A DNA stretch of 64,000 bases from Ulva prolifera (taxonomy: Eukaryota > Chlorophyta > Ulvophyceae > Ulvales > Ulvaceae), in contig CM041200.1 in NCBI GenBank assembly GCA_023078555.1, forward strand, positions 7,231,361 through 7,295,360, written 5' to 3'. Shown piece after piece: positions 11,398 through 21,246 of this stretch (position 1 is the stretch's first letter; each line of letters opens with the position of its first letter). Below the pieces are notes generated by a model, which made no database searches, was not told the DNA's origin, and worked only from the letters and a program-made list of their open reading frames with translations. A program made the position numbers and the translations under genes.

Positions 11398-14331
11398 GTT
11401 GCCGACATGTTGAGCGACGTGCCGTCTGTGACAGGCCTGTGCAAAGCGCTGGCACACGACTCGGAATACCTGGCCCCCCTGGCACCTGCAGCCTGTGAAG
11501 CAGCCACCGAAGCCGACACAGTGCCATGGAGCACGCCCAGAAAAACGAAACTGAAGCCGCGATGCATGCACCCTCAGCCGCGCCTGGCCGTCTCCCACGC
11601 GTTCCTCTGGGGTTCGGGGCCAGGCTCCGATTCTGAGCTGAGGGAGGTGGGCCCCGCAGAGGCACACCCCTGCTGCGCCGCTGCTGCCTGGGCCAGGCAC
11701 ACCTCTGCGGCGCTGCACCTGCCGCAAGGCAAGCCGGGCAGAGTGTTCAAGGTATGTCCGGCCGCGGCTGTGATGGTTTTACTCAGTCAAAGCCGGAGAG
11801 GCAGGGCGTCCCATACACTGCCGTGTGCATATACCATATGGGCGGTGTCGGGAAGCAAGTACACCGATGTGTCGACCTTTAAATTTATAGAGTTCCGGCG
11901 GCCGGGGTGCATGCGTGTGAGGCTCACCCCAGGCTAGCTGTTTGTGGCCTACGGTGCTTCCCGCCTCTACAACTTTGTCCTTGCAGCACACTGCGCAGCA
12001 ACATGTCACGACCAAGACACACCAACACTGCTCCATGCTGTGATTTCATGCATCTCTGTTCACATCCGTTGAACAACGCGCTGCAAAAGGCAGTCACTGT
12101 CGCCGGCCGGCCACTCCGTGTCACCCTGCCAGCACATCATGAGATCGGTCTGACCCTACCGCCCCGCCCCGCAGGCACTCGAGGCCCTCCCCCAGAACCT
12201 CCTGCTGCTGCGCGTGCTGCGCGCCTGGGCCGCCCCTCTCCCCACCCAGCTCGCCACGCTGCCGCGCCGCGTGCATGCAGCCGCCATCGCCGCAGCCCAC
12301 CCCTGCGTGGACTCCGGCCGCTCCGCATCGCTCAAGCCAATTGACACGGTTGACCCGCACGCCTTCCGCCACACGCTGCGTGCTGTGGCTGCCCTTGGCC
12401 GCATGCGGCGCGTGGACAGCGTCACCCTTCCCCCTCTCAATCGCACCTGCCGCAACCCCGCGGCCTCAGAATGCATGAGGGCCATGCAGCTTACAGCCCG
12501 CCACCTGCGCCCCCACGCGGCGATTACTGCATTGAACCTGGCTGGAATCCCTCGGAGTTGCCTTGGAAGCAACAGCATGCATGGGCTTTCGTGCATTATA
12601 TCGATGCCGCACCTCCGCGCCGTCAGCTTTGCCGCCAAGCAGGACCATGCCCCGCCACTTGTGGCCACATTAGCGCGCATGCCGCAGCTGCGCAAGCTGC
12701 ATCTCGGCGTCTGCATAATTCCGTTTGTGATGGATGGGGCCTGGGGGGGCGCCGACTTGGTGCGCGAGCTCACCGCACTGTCCACCCTCGAAGCTGTGAC
12801 CCTCAAGCTTGAGCACAAGGTGTTTGCATTCACGAGGCGGGTCGGCGCCGTTGCGAGCGTTGCCCCGCTGCTGCGTGCCGTGGGCGAGAAGCGGGTCAGG
12901 TTCATGCGGCGGTACTTTTGTTGGTAGGGGAGGAGGAGCGCTGCCGACGTGCTGGGCGTGCTGCGTGCTGCGGCCCCACGCCTGGAAATCACCCGCTGCG
13001 ACATTGAAGAGAGCGGCGAAGGCCGGTTTGACTACCTGGCCCCTCCGACAGTAAAGGCCTTGTGGGGAGCACTGATGTCAGCGCCGGCCGCAGGCGTACC
13101 TGTGGCCATCGACAAGCTGGCGGCTGGGATCTCGCGGTATGGCATGCGGCTGGACGTTGCGTCGGATGTCGTGCTGATCCCACCAGCCAAGCTGGGGGAT
13201 CTGCCGGGCCTGAAGCAACTAGAACTTCTCAGTACAGAGGGCGACGCGGTTGATGGCGGCTCTGCGCCGGCCCTCAGCGGACAGCTGTACAAGCTCTCGC
13301 GATTGACAACCCTGTACTGCAATGGGGCTGCGTTTGGCCGAGCCGCGGTGCGGCTGCTGCTGCCGCGCCTCTCTGCGCTTTGTGCGCTGCAGGTTCTCGA
13401 GCTGCATGGGTGCTGCATCGGCCCGGACGGAGGAGAGGCCCTCGCGGCTGCGCTGCCACAACTCAGCACTCTGCGGCACCTGGACCTTGAGCGGAACAAC
13501 CTCTGCGAGCGAGGGTTTGCGGCGGTTGCGGCCGGGCTTGCGCCCGCAGCGGCCGGCGGCATGACAGTCCTTCGCCTCGGATGGAACGCTGCCGGGGTCG
13601 GCGGCGCGGCGGCGCTTGCGGCGCGGCTGCCCGAAATGACGTCGTTGGGCGAACTGCATCTTGCAGCAAACCGGATCATGGGCGGCGAGGGTGTGGCGAC
13701 TCTCATGGGCGGTCTGGCGCCACGTGGCGTCCGCCTCACCGCACTTACAATGCTGGGTCTCCAGCGGAACTTCCTCGAGTGTGACGGAGTCGCCGCCCTG
13801 GCGCATGCGCTGCCAAACGTCCCGAGCCTATCTTACCTCGATCTTCAGGCAAATGCAATCGATGCAGCTGGAGTGCGGGCTCTGGCGCAGCGGTTGAGGC
13901 ACATGCCGCGGTTGAAGCAGGTTGACGTGGCGTTCAACCGTGTGGGAGATGCGGGTGCGCAGGCGCTGGCGCAGGCGTTGGCGCGCATGCTGCGGAGGTG
14001 CATGCCAGTCTGGGAAGCCTCGCAGGCTGAAAATTGGCCCACACGTACAGGCCAGACTCCCAGGGTAGTGTATGACCTAGTGCACAATGGTGTCGGCGAT
14101 GCGGGTGCTCTCGCGCTGGCAGATGCTTTGTTCGGCGCGGTGAAGCGGGGTACGCTGCCGTGCCGGCTCGATGTCAACCTGTGGGGCAATGAGGTCAGCG
14201 CGGGTGTGTGGGACCACATCTCGCGCCAAGCGGCGCGTGTGAATCTGAGGACACGGCGCGTCGACCTCTGTGAAGGGGACTACAGTCAAAGTCACCTCTG
14301 GGAGAACGCACGCGATATGATGGCTGGGTGA
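11398..14331 (+). pseudogene. F-box-like / LRR gene, copy 3, with in-frame nonsense codon
   Basis: Exons 11398-11751 and 12175-14331 match exons 2 and 3 of copies 1 and 2, with the same phase-0 junctions (TTGTAG before 11398, AAG|gtatgt at 11752, CCCCGCAG before 12175). The long exon has TAG at 12925-12927, exactly where copy 1 has GAG in CWEGKRRPADVL (residues CW, then stop, then GRRSAADVL), and the frame continues cleanly to TGA at 14329-14331. No first exon is visible upstream. The rest of the LRR region is free of frameshifts, so the lesion is recent or the stop is tolerated. Most likely a pseudogene; a truncated product of about 370 residues, or readthrough, cannot be excluded. Confidence 0.8.
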
Positions 14332-15652
14332 CGGTGTCGGCCGTCAAAAGTAATCAATATTGCGTACCTGGCACTGCTCCAGTAGGATTGTAGTCTAGCA
14401 AGCTGATGAGCATATAGATCATGCTTGATGTAGTTGGGCCCATGCTGATGAGCATGATCTAGTTGGGCGCTGATGCCGGTGGCCAGGCAGGGGGCCCCGC
14501 CCGCCTCTCTAGCGAGTCGACGAAACCTCAATTCACGTGTACTGACTTCAATTCCGGGGCGTCAGCTGCGATAGTCAGCAAATGTGCGCGGCCACTGGCA
14601 GCGCTGAAGTACCATGAATCATGGTCCATGGTGAATTTGAAAGGGCACGAGGGGGCTGTGCGCTCATGCATGCTTCGTTGCTGCAGTGTGGGCTCATGCA
14701 TGCTTCGTTGCTGCACCGCGGCGTCAGCTAGCTGGCTCGGACCCGAACGGCACCGTATGTGCCATGTATGCATGAGTGCTCGGGACCCTTCCCGCCGAAT
14801 TCGAAGCCGAACTATATGCCAGTGGTTACAATTTAAAAAGGTTCAAAACAACAGGAACGCCCACTGCACAAGAAAGCATTCAATCAAGTTGGCGATAACA
14901 GCTGCTAGGGAGGAATTGAGCATTGTGGACGAAGGTGCCGATAACTTGTTTCCTTACGGAGTGCGCCTGCTTGAGAAGTTGCTCTGAAAGGAAGCATAAG
15001 CAAGCAAATATTCTATTACAAAAGCAAATATTCGAATTCGCGTGCCCGTGTAGGCTGGCGCAGGCCGAGCATCATCGGCAAGACAGTTGTGCCAATTACG
15101 TTGCTCAGTGTGCGGCTGAAGAGCCTAGGCTGCTATGCATTGCCTGACTTGACGTGGCATAACGACGGTGTTCTGCGTACGTTTGAGGGCGGTGGGGCGG
15201 TGCTGCTACCATGCATATGGCCGGGTCGTGTACCGTATACGGCGATGTAGCAGCAGTGCTGTCTGTTTTGCCTGCTGTACATATCGGACGGGACACATTG
15301 ATGCATTGAGTCGTGCTTGAAGGCAATCGGTCGGGCACGGCGACAAGGCGACGACATGTCGTGTTCATGTTGCAGAGCAGAGCAGTGAACAGACTGCGCT
15401 GCGCAGCTCCTGCTGCCCCCGTCCCGCATAGACATAGCAGCTCTGCCGCAAATAAGTAATATCAGTAGACTGCGGCGCGAGGTCACCTTGGGGAAGCTCG
15501 GGGCTTCGATAGCGAACAAAGCGGGACTTGTCTGTGTTCACAGTCGGACGCACGCTCTTAGCAATGAATCTCCGACCGCAAGAGACAGGTCATCAATGGA
15601 TGTTACTGAAGCAGATATGTTACAACGCTGAGTCGCTTGGAGTCGGGGAGGC
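14332..15652. other. Spacer after LRR copy 3
   Basis: No gene recognised. It holds short direct repeats: GCTGATGAGCAT twice around 14400-14455, and a 27-bp tandem pair with GCTCATGCATGCTTCGTTGC at about 14664 and 14691. The last 20-30 bases resemble the sequence before exon 1 of LRR copy 2. Confidence 0.5.
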
Positions 15653-15850
15653 ATGCGCGGCAGCAAGCGCTCTCGTTCAAGTGGCCCCTTTCGCCCGGCA
15701 GATGCGGCCGTCCTAGTCTCTCCTTGCATGGTATGTCTGGGTGATGGCACAGGTCATACACAAATACCATCGTCTACGGTCAAGAGGAGCCAGGTGTTGT
15801 CCCAGGCGCAGGGGCATGCGACAGAAGCGGGCTGCCATGTTCTGACCAGG
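15653..15850 (+). pseudogene. Orphan first exon of the LRR family (Skp1/BTB-like segment)
   Basis: The translation from ATG 15653 parallels exon 1 of copy 2: MRGSKRSRSSGPF..PADAA, VLVSPCMV, then VKRSQVLSQAQGHATEAGC. Similarity breaks off near 15850, before the helix that ends exon 1 in copy 2, and unrelated sequence with a T9 run follows. No exon 2 or LRR exon lies downstream. This is the broken start of a fourth family member, truncated by insertion or rearrangement. Confidence 0.7.
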
Positions 15851-16174
15851 GCTCTACATCCCGATCGGTTTCCCGATTTTTTTTTGGAAAAGAGCAAAAA
15901 ACCCGACAGCGAGCGAACCGGGCTGTCGGTGGGCCACACGCAAACGCACAGCAAGGGCAGCGTCAAAGTGCGCATGCGGAACACCGATCGCCAGGCCGGG
16001 CCCCCAGGGCCACCGCCACCACAGAGCGGACCAGGCCGGGGCGCCCCCAGCGACCCCCGCAGAACAGGCAGCCACGGCGGGCGCGCATTGCCGCTCACGC
16101 CGGGTGACCCGTGAGCGGTGTGAGGTCATCGGACGGGACAACCGCGCCCGTCAAAACTGCCTTGCCCGCATGAT
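15851..16174. other. GC-rich non-coding block
   Basis: It starts with an A/T run and a small hairpin (CCGACAG...CTGTCGG near 15903-15930). It continues as C/G-rich sequence resembling 49620-49790, inside a retroposon copy. No gene seen. Confidence 0.4.
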
Positions 16175-16245
16175 GTGCCATCAGCGGGGCAGCGGCGTGA
16201 CTGTGGCTAGTAGCCACAGTCACGCCGCTGCTCCGCTGATGGCAC
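16175..16245. repeat. Long near-perfect palindrome (35-bp arms, 1-bp spacer)
   Basis: Left arm 16175-16209 and right arm 16211-16245 are reverse complements with one mismatch (GCGGGGC against GCTCCGC). The arms would form a very stable hairpin or cruciform about 50 bp before the (GT)n tract. Confidence 0.9.
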
Positions 16246-16295
16246 GTGCAACCACGCACGCCTGGAAGGGTGCTGTTCTATCATGGGCAGGCCTA

Positions 16296-16919
<624 letters not shown>

Positions 16920-17034
16920 TAGGTGATCATGATGCAGCATGAAACTCTTCCGGGTTTGGAGCTTCATGTCGTCAGGATTGTGCGGCTCGGCTTGGCCGGG
17001 AAGAGTGAAATTAACGCTGAGGCTGTCGCTGCAG

Positions 17035-17247
17035 GTGGTGGCGATGCTAGAGGGGGCCACGCCGTTGCCGTGGGAGGGGGAGCTCAGCCGCGGCGTGCAG
17101 CGCAAGCTTGGGTTGCTCAGCCGGCCGGTGCTGCAGCTGCTGCAGCGGGAGCCGGAACGCCGAATCACACTCGAGGCCTTCCACGCCGCATGTGCCCACG
17201 TGTTTGCCAACAGCACCAGCGCTTCGCAGCCGGGTGGCACAGGCTGA
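17035..17247 (+). pseudogene. Orphan last exon of the receptor kinase (copy A)
   Basis: After acceptor GCTGCAG the frame reads VVAMLEGATPLPW and ends with ERRITLEAFHAACAHVF, stop at 17247. This is the terminal exon of the kinase domain (subdomain XI), as at 46952-47146. No upstream kinase exons are present: the preceding DNA is a LINE fragment and microsatellite. It is a duplicated fragment, unlikely to be expressed as a kinase. Confidence 0.8.
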
Positions 17248-17364
17248 CCGGTTTCAGCCCATATATACTCGACGCATGGCCACGTACCAGAACACATGCA
17301 TGGTCACCTATGCATGCATGAGCAGCATGCAAGACGTACCTCAGAGGTTGTCCGATAGGATGTC

Positions 17365-17668
17365 TGGAGAAACAGGATGCGTGATGGCTGCTACCGCTCG
17401 AGACATTTGAGATGAGAGTGTAAATGATTTATATTCAGTTTGTATCTGATCGGCGATTTTGCTTGACATTATCGGCGATTTTGCTTGACGTTGTGCACAT
17501 GCCTGCACAAGACTGCAGATGCAATGCCACAGACACCAGACGAAGGACACACCACTCATGCACTCCAATTCGCAGCGCAGCTGGTGCACCCCAACCTTGC
17601 ATGCCATGCGCACCATCTGCAGCGACTGCCGCCGGCAAGGCAGGCAAGTCAACACCCCCCAACCCATA
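17365..17668. repeat. Duplicated spacer module E, copy 1
   Basis: From GGAGAAACAGGATGC to CCCAACCCAT. Paralogs lie at about 19780-20060 (left flank of the CACTA element) and 61165-61450. Shared landmarks are GTAAATGATTTATATTCA, TCTGATCGGCGATTTTGC and CCCCAACCTTGCATGCCATG. Here the module joins directly to the tail of module G, so module F and most of G were deleted by recombination in this copy. Confidence 0.8.
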
Positions 17669-18052
17669 GCGCGTCATCATCTGAGCTCAGTGCAGCACGC
17701 CAAGTGCTGCAAACACACGTAAACTTCCGGGTTCAGTGTCTTTCAGTAGATCTTGTGACGATATGACGCCGGTAGGAGGTGCTCTACGGCGCATCGGCTA
17801 CTCAGGCTGTCGCGCAAGCCGCTAAGAGCTCTGCAGAGCTCTCATGTATCTCCGAGATAACGCCTGCGGCGCCGTTCCGGAACGAATCGCACACCATCGC
17901 ACGGCCAAACCACTGCATGATCTTGTGGCTGGCGCTTATTCGCTGCATCCGCAGTTAGCGCTGTTTTAATCTGGAGTTGTACAACGGTTGGCTTGGCCGT
18001 GAGGTTGTGGTTAACGTTCTCACACAATGTCCTACCAGTGCAATAAAGAATG
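17669..18052. repeat. Duplicated spacer module G tail, close to 63308-63690
   Basis: From AGCGCGTCATCATCTGAGC onward this is nearly identical to 63315-63690, with few differences over about 370 bp. It points to a young duplication. No gene is recognised in it. Confidence 0.85.
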
Positions 18053-18064
18053 ACTGTGCATGTG

Positions 18065-18788
18065 TTACAAGGACAAAGGCAGCAAGGCGGGCAGCAACGC
18101 GAAAGAAGCAAACAGACGAAGCAAACACCCAGACACTGTACATGAGGCACCCACACACGCGACACCCACCACGCCCAGAAAACCCATCACCGGTGCAGCA
18201 AACGACAGAGATCCGCAGACCGCCAAAAGCACACCCACACACCCATACAAGCACGCACAGACCCCATGGCCCACACACAACAACACACCTACCTGCCTCG
18301 CTTGCTTTGTCCTTGTAACACACAACAACACAACCGCCAACACCACAATGCCCGCCGCCATACGACAGGGCCACGCCCAACACACTGCTGCATGAGGCCG
18401 CCCATCCTGGCCGCCCGATTGCCCGGGGCCGCCCTAGCCCCAAACCCCACCCCCACCCCCCGAGCCACAGCACACCACGCCAGCCCGGCACACCGCCGCG
18501 CAGCCCCGCCGGCCCACGCCGCACCGCACCCAGGACAATGCATCGCCCAAGCCGTCTCCGCAGTCCCTGCACATGCCAACGAAGGCTGTGCATGTGCATG
18601 CTAAAATCAGCTACAGACACCGGGCCATTGTATGGCACAGCTAACACACACAACAAGCCAACAAGCCATGCGAACGGCCGCCACACAAGCAACCTCTAGA
18701 ACGCATCCCAACAAACAACCCGGACAACAACCAAAAACAAGTGCATCAAATGCTCCATGAACAGAGCTCTCAACCCAGAAAATCATCC
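18065..18788 (-). mobile_element. Retroposon insertion with 12-bp target-site duplication
   Basis: ACTGTGCATGTG flanks the insert at 18053-18064 and 18789-18800, and the paralog near 63693-63706 shows the uninterrupted site. Read on the minus strand the element ends in GCTGCCTTTGTCCTTGTAA. It contains a second, internal tail in plus orientation (about 18297-18318), which makes an inverted pair, plus C-rich sequence shared with 49094-49260. A 3' tail ending TTGTAA, variable 5' ends and target duplications indicate LINE-driven retroposition. No protein is recognised inside. Confidence 0.8.
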
Positions 18789-18800
18789 ACTGTGCATGTG

Positions 18801-19445
18801 CATGCTAGCCCACCGTTCCACGAAGCAGCTTCCACGTGAGATATATATCTTAATATTCGTATTGCATGTTTGTGACTTCACACTGAGTGAACAGAGTCTG
18901 CTGTCATCAAGTGGACTTGTGCAAATCAAATCAATTCGCTGCTACCAATTTTATCTCGAAGTGTCGCAGCTCATGTTGAGGTACCTCAAACCTCTTCTTG
19001 GGGTCTTGCACATCGGCATGTGTTGTTGAAAAATCCACCAATTCCTCTGGTCAACGGGTTATCTGAGTCGGGCCTGCAATTGCCGATGACAGGCTACGCC
19101 GTGCATTCGTGTGTGCAAGAACAATGCATAGAACTCAGGCCATGTATGCCACTTTGTGGAGACTGTGTTACCATGTGATCGTCTTGACATAGCCACTGAA
19201 ACCTGCCACGCTCAAGCCGTTGTCATGGCACCGCTATCTGGCATGCATGCAGAGGCGTGGTCCAGGGGAGAACTTCTTCCCTGGGCCGTTGCCATTTGCT
19301 CCCTCCATGTGCTGCTACAGCCGCCGAATGTAGGTGAGCATGATGCAGCATGACACTCTTCCGGAATCGGAACTTCAGGCCTTCAGGATAGTGCGGCTCG
19401 GCTGAGCCGGGCAGAGTGAAATTAACACTGAGGCCATCGCTGCAG
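18801..19445. other. Duplicated spacer leading into orphan kinase exon B
   Basis: 18801-19060 parallels 63705-63990 (GCCCACCGTTCCACGAAGC, GTGGACTTGTGCAAATCAA). From about 19075 (CAATTGCCGATGACAGGC) the sequence parallels 56655-57019, the last intron of the second kinase copy. The junction near 19065-19075 is therefore a recombination point between two duplicated units. Confidence 0.75.
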
Positions 19446-19658
19446 GTGGTGGCGATGTTAGAGGGGGCCGCGCCGTTGCCGTGGGAGGGGGAGTTGAGCC
19501 GCGGCGTGCAGCGCAAGCTCGGGGTGCTCAGACGACCGGTGCTGCAGCTGCTGCAGCAGGACGCGGAACGCCGCATCACCCTCGAGGCCTTCCACGCCGC
19601 ATGTGCCCACGTGTTTGCCAACACCACCAGCGCTTTGCAGCCGGATGGCGTAGGCTGA
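19446..19658 (+). pseudogene. Orphan last exon of the receptor kinase (copy B)
   Basis: Acceptor GCTGCAG, then VVAMLEGAAPLPW ... ERRITLEAFHAACAHVF, stop at 19658. It matches the last exons at 46952 and 57020. The catalytic exons are absent upstream; only part of the preceding intron was copied. Confidence 0.8.
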
Positions 19659-19779
19659 CGGGTTTCAGCCCGTGCCCAACGCACGGCCACGTACTACTAG
19701 TAGAACACAAGCATGGTCAACTATGCATGCATGGCCAGAATGCAAGACATACCTTAAAGGATCTCTAATGTATGACTGG

Positions 19780-20078
19780 AGGAACAGGATGCTTGATGGC
19801 TGCTACCGCTTGAGACATTTGAGATGATTGTGTAAATGATTTATATTCATCTTGTATCTGATCGGCGATTTTGCTTGTCATGCCAGCACAAGACTGCAGC
19901 TACTATGCCACAGACACCAGACGAAGGACACACCACCAGTACTGATGCACTCCAATTCTCTGAGCAGCTGGCGCGCCCCAACCTTGCATGCCATGCGCAC
20001 CAACTGGAGCGAATGCTGCCGGCAGGGCAGGCAATTCAACACCCCGCAACCCATCTTTGGTCCACACCGTATGCTATA
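19780..20078. repeat. Duplicated spacer module E, copy 2 (left flank of the CACTA insertion)
   Basis: Runs from GGAGGAACAGGATGC to GGTCCACACCGTATGCTATA, where the CACTA element begins. The paralog at 61165-61470 continues without the element into module F. Confidence 0.85.
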
Positions 20079-20098
20079 CACTAGGAGAATGGCGACAC
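20079..20098 (+). repeat. Left terminal inverted repeat of the CACTA element
   Basis: Matches 38286-38305 in reverse complement at 19 of 20 positions. Starts CACTA. Confidence 0.95.
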
Positions 20099-20290
20099 TC
20101 TGAAACGGATCCGGGTGTCGTCCGCCAGATTCCGAAAGTCCGTTCACTCTCTGATACCTCTCCGACGTCATCGGATGCGAGCAGTCGGATGGACCTTGGA
20201 CTTTGGCACCGAATCATCCGCCGACCCAGGTATAATCTGCCGGACTGTGGACGTACCTTACCGCTGCAAGTGGCCTTCGCATGTCTGCGC
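20099..20290. repeat. TCCG-rich subterminal region, left end
   Basis: TCCG/CGGA occurs at close spacing (CGGATCCGG, GTCGTCCGCC, TTCCGAAAGTCCG, CTCCGACG, TCGGATG, CATCCGCCG, GCCGGAC). CACTA elements carry short subterminal repeats bound by TnpA; the same word is dense at the right end (37970-38285). Confidence 0.6.
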
Positions 20291-20640
20291 CGGCTGCCAT
20301 GATACGAGGTCACTTCGGGCCAAGCCCGCGCTGACAGTGGATCGAATGATACTATTGGTTACTTTATTACTACACGCGTATCTGGAAACGACTGGATTGG
20401 ACACGGTGCAGGTATATGTGGACCCATACTCATGGCAACTGACATCGACTTTGGGCAGGAGACGAAGCGGCAGGAAGCTGGAGGCAGGCTCACAATAGCG
20501 GTGACTTTCTGCATCGCCCAAGATAGCGTTGGTCCGTATTTCAGGCTCGGCAGCAGTCCATGTAGTGTTGGTCGTCGCCCTGTGAATGGTGGCCGGAAAA
20601 GCGTGCACATAGGTTCCTGGATGCGAATGCATGCGGTGGT

Positions 20641-20995
20641 CCAGAGTGGCCATTCGGCGAATGGCCACTCTGGCGGAGTTACGTCATCATGCTCCAGGTA
20701 CGGCGTGCGCTCGTCCGCCTGGACACGAATGCATGTGATGGTCCAGAGTGGCCATTCGCCGAATGGCCACTCTGACGGGGTGACGTCATCGTGCTCAAGC
20801 AAATGTGTGAGCTCCTCCCGATTAGTACCTGGCTGCGAGTGCATACGCTGATCCAGAGCGGCCATTCGCCGAATGGCCGCTCTGGCGGGATGACGTCATC
20901 GTGCTCCAGGTAACGAGTGAGCTCATCCCGATTAGTACCTGGATGCGAGTGCATGCGCTGGTCCAGAGTGGCCATTCGCCGAATGGCCGCTCCAG
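20641..20995. repeat. Palindrome array, left (4 units, period 102-110 bp)
   Basis: Four 33-bp palindromes lie at 20641-20673, 20743-20775, 20853-20885 and 20963-20995, with core TGGCCATTCGSCGAATGGCC. The first is perfect apart from its central base. The first three are followed by GGNGTNACGTCATC, itself palindromic (TGACGTCA-like). Units 2-4 share about 75 bp of additional spacer with ATTAGTACCTGG words. Confidence 0.93.
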
Positions 20996-21246
20996 CGCGG
21001 TTGATCTCACCCTGCCCTACCCGAGTGATCAGGCGCCTTTGCATTCGGGGGCCCCAACTTGGGTCGTGCTTCATGAAAGGGACAAACGGTGGATATTGTG
21101 TATGATACGGCTAACGTCCAGCGTTTGGAGTTCACCTGGCGTTTCAGTGCACCGCGTCCCCGCTGGCGTCGTATTCCTTCGCCTAGCTGCGCTGCTCGTG
21201 ACCAGTTACCGCTTCCGGCAGTGACTAGAATATTTTTTTGCATACA

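Noticed and set aside
18065..18320. MITE with inverted ends TGTTACAAGGACAAAG
   Set aside because: The inverted pair is real, but the target duplication lies outside a longer insert (18053-18064 and 18789-18800), so the pair is two retroposon tails in opposite orientation.
20641..20995. CRISPR-like array
   Set aside because: Repeats are perfect palindromes longer than typical, spacers are similar to each other, and the array sits inside a eukaryotic transposon; no cas genes.
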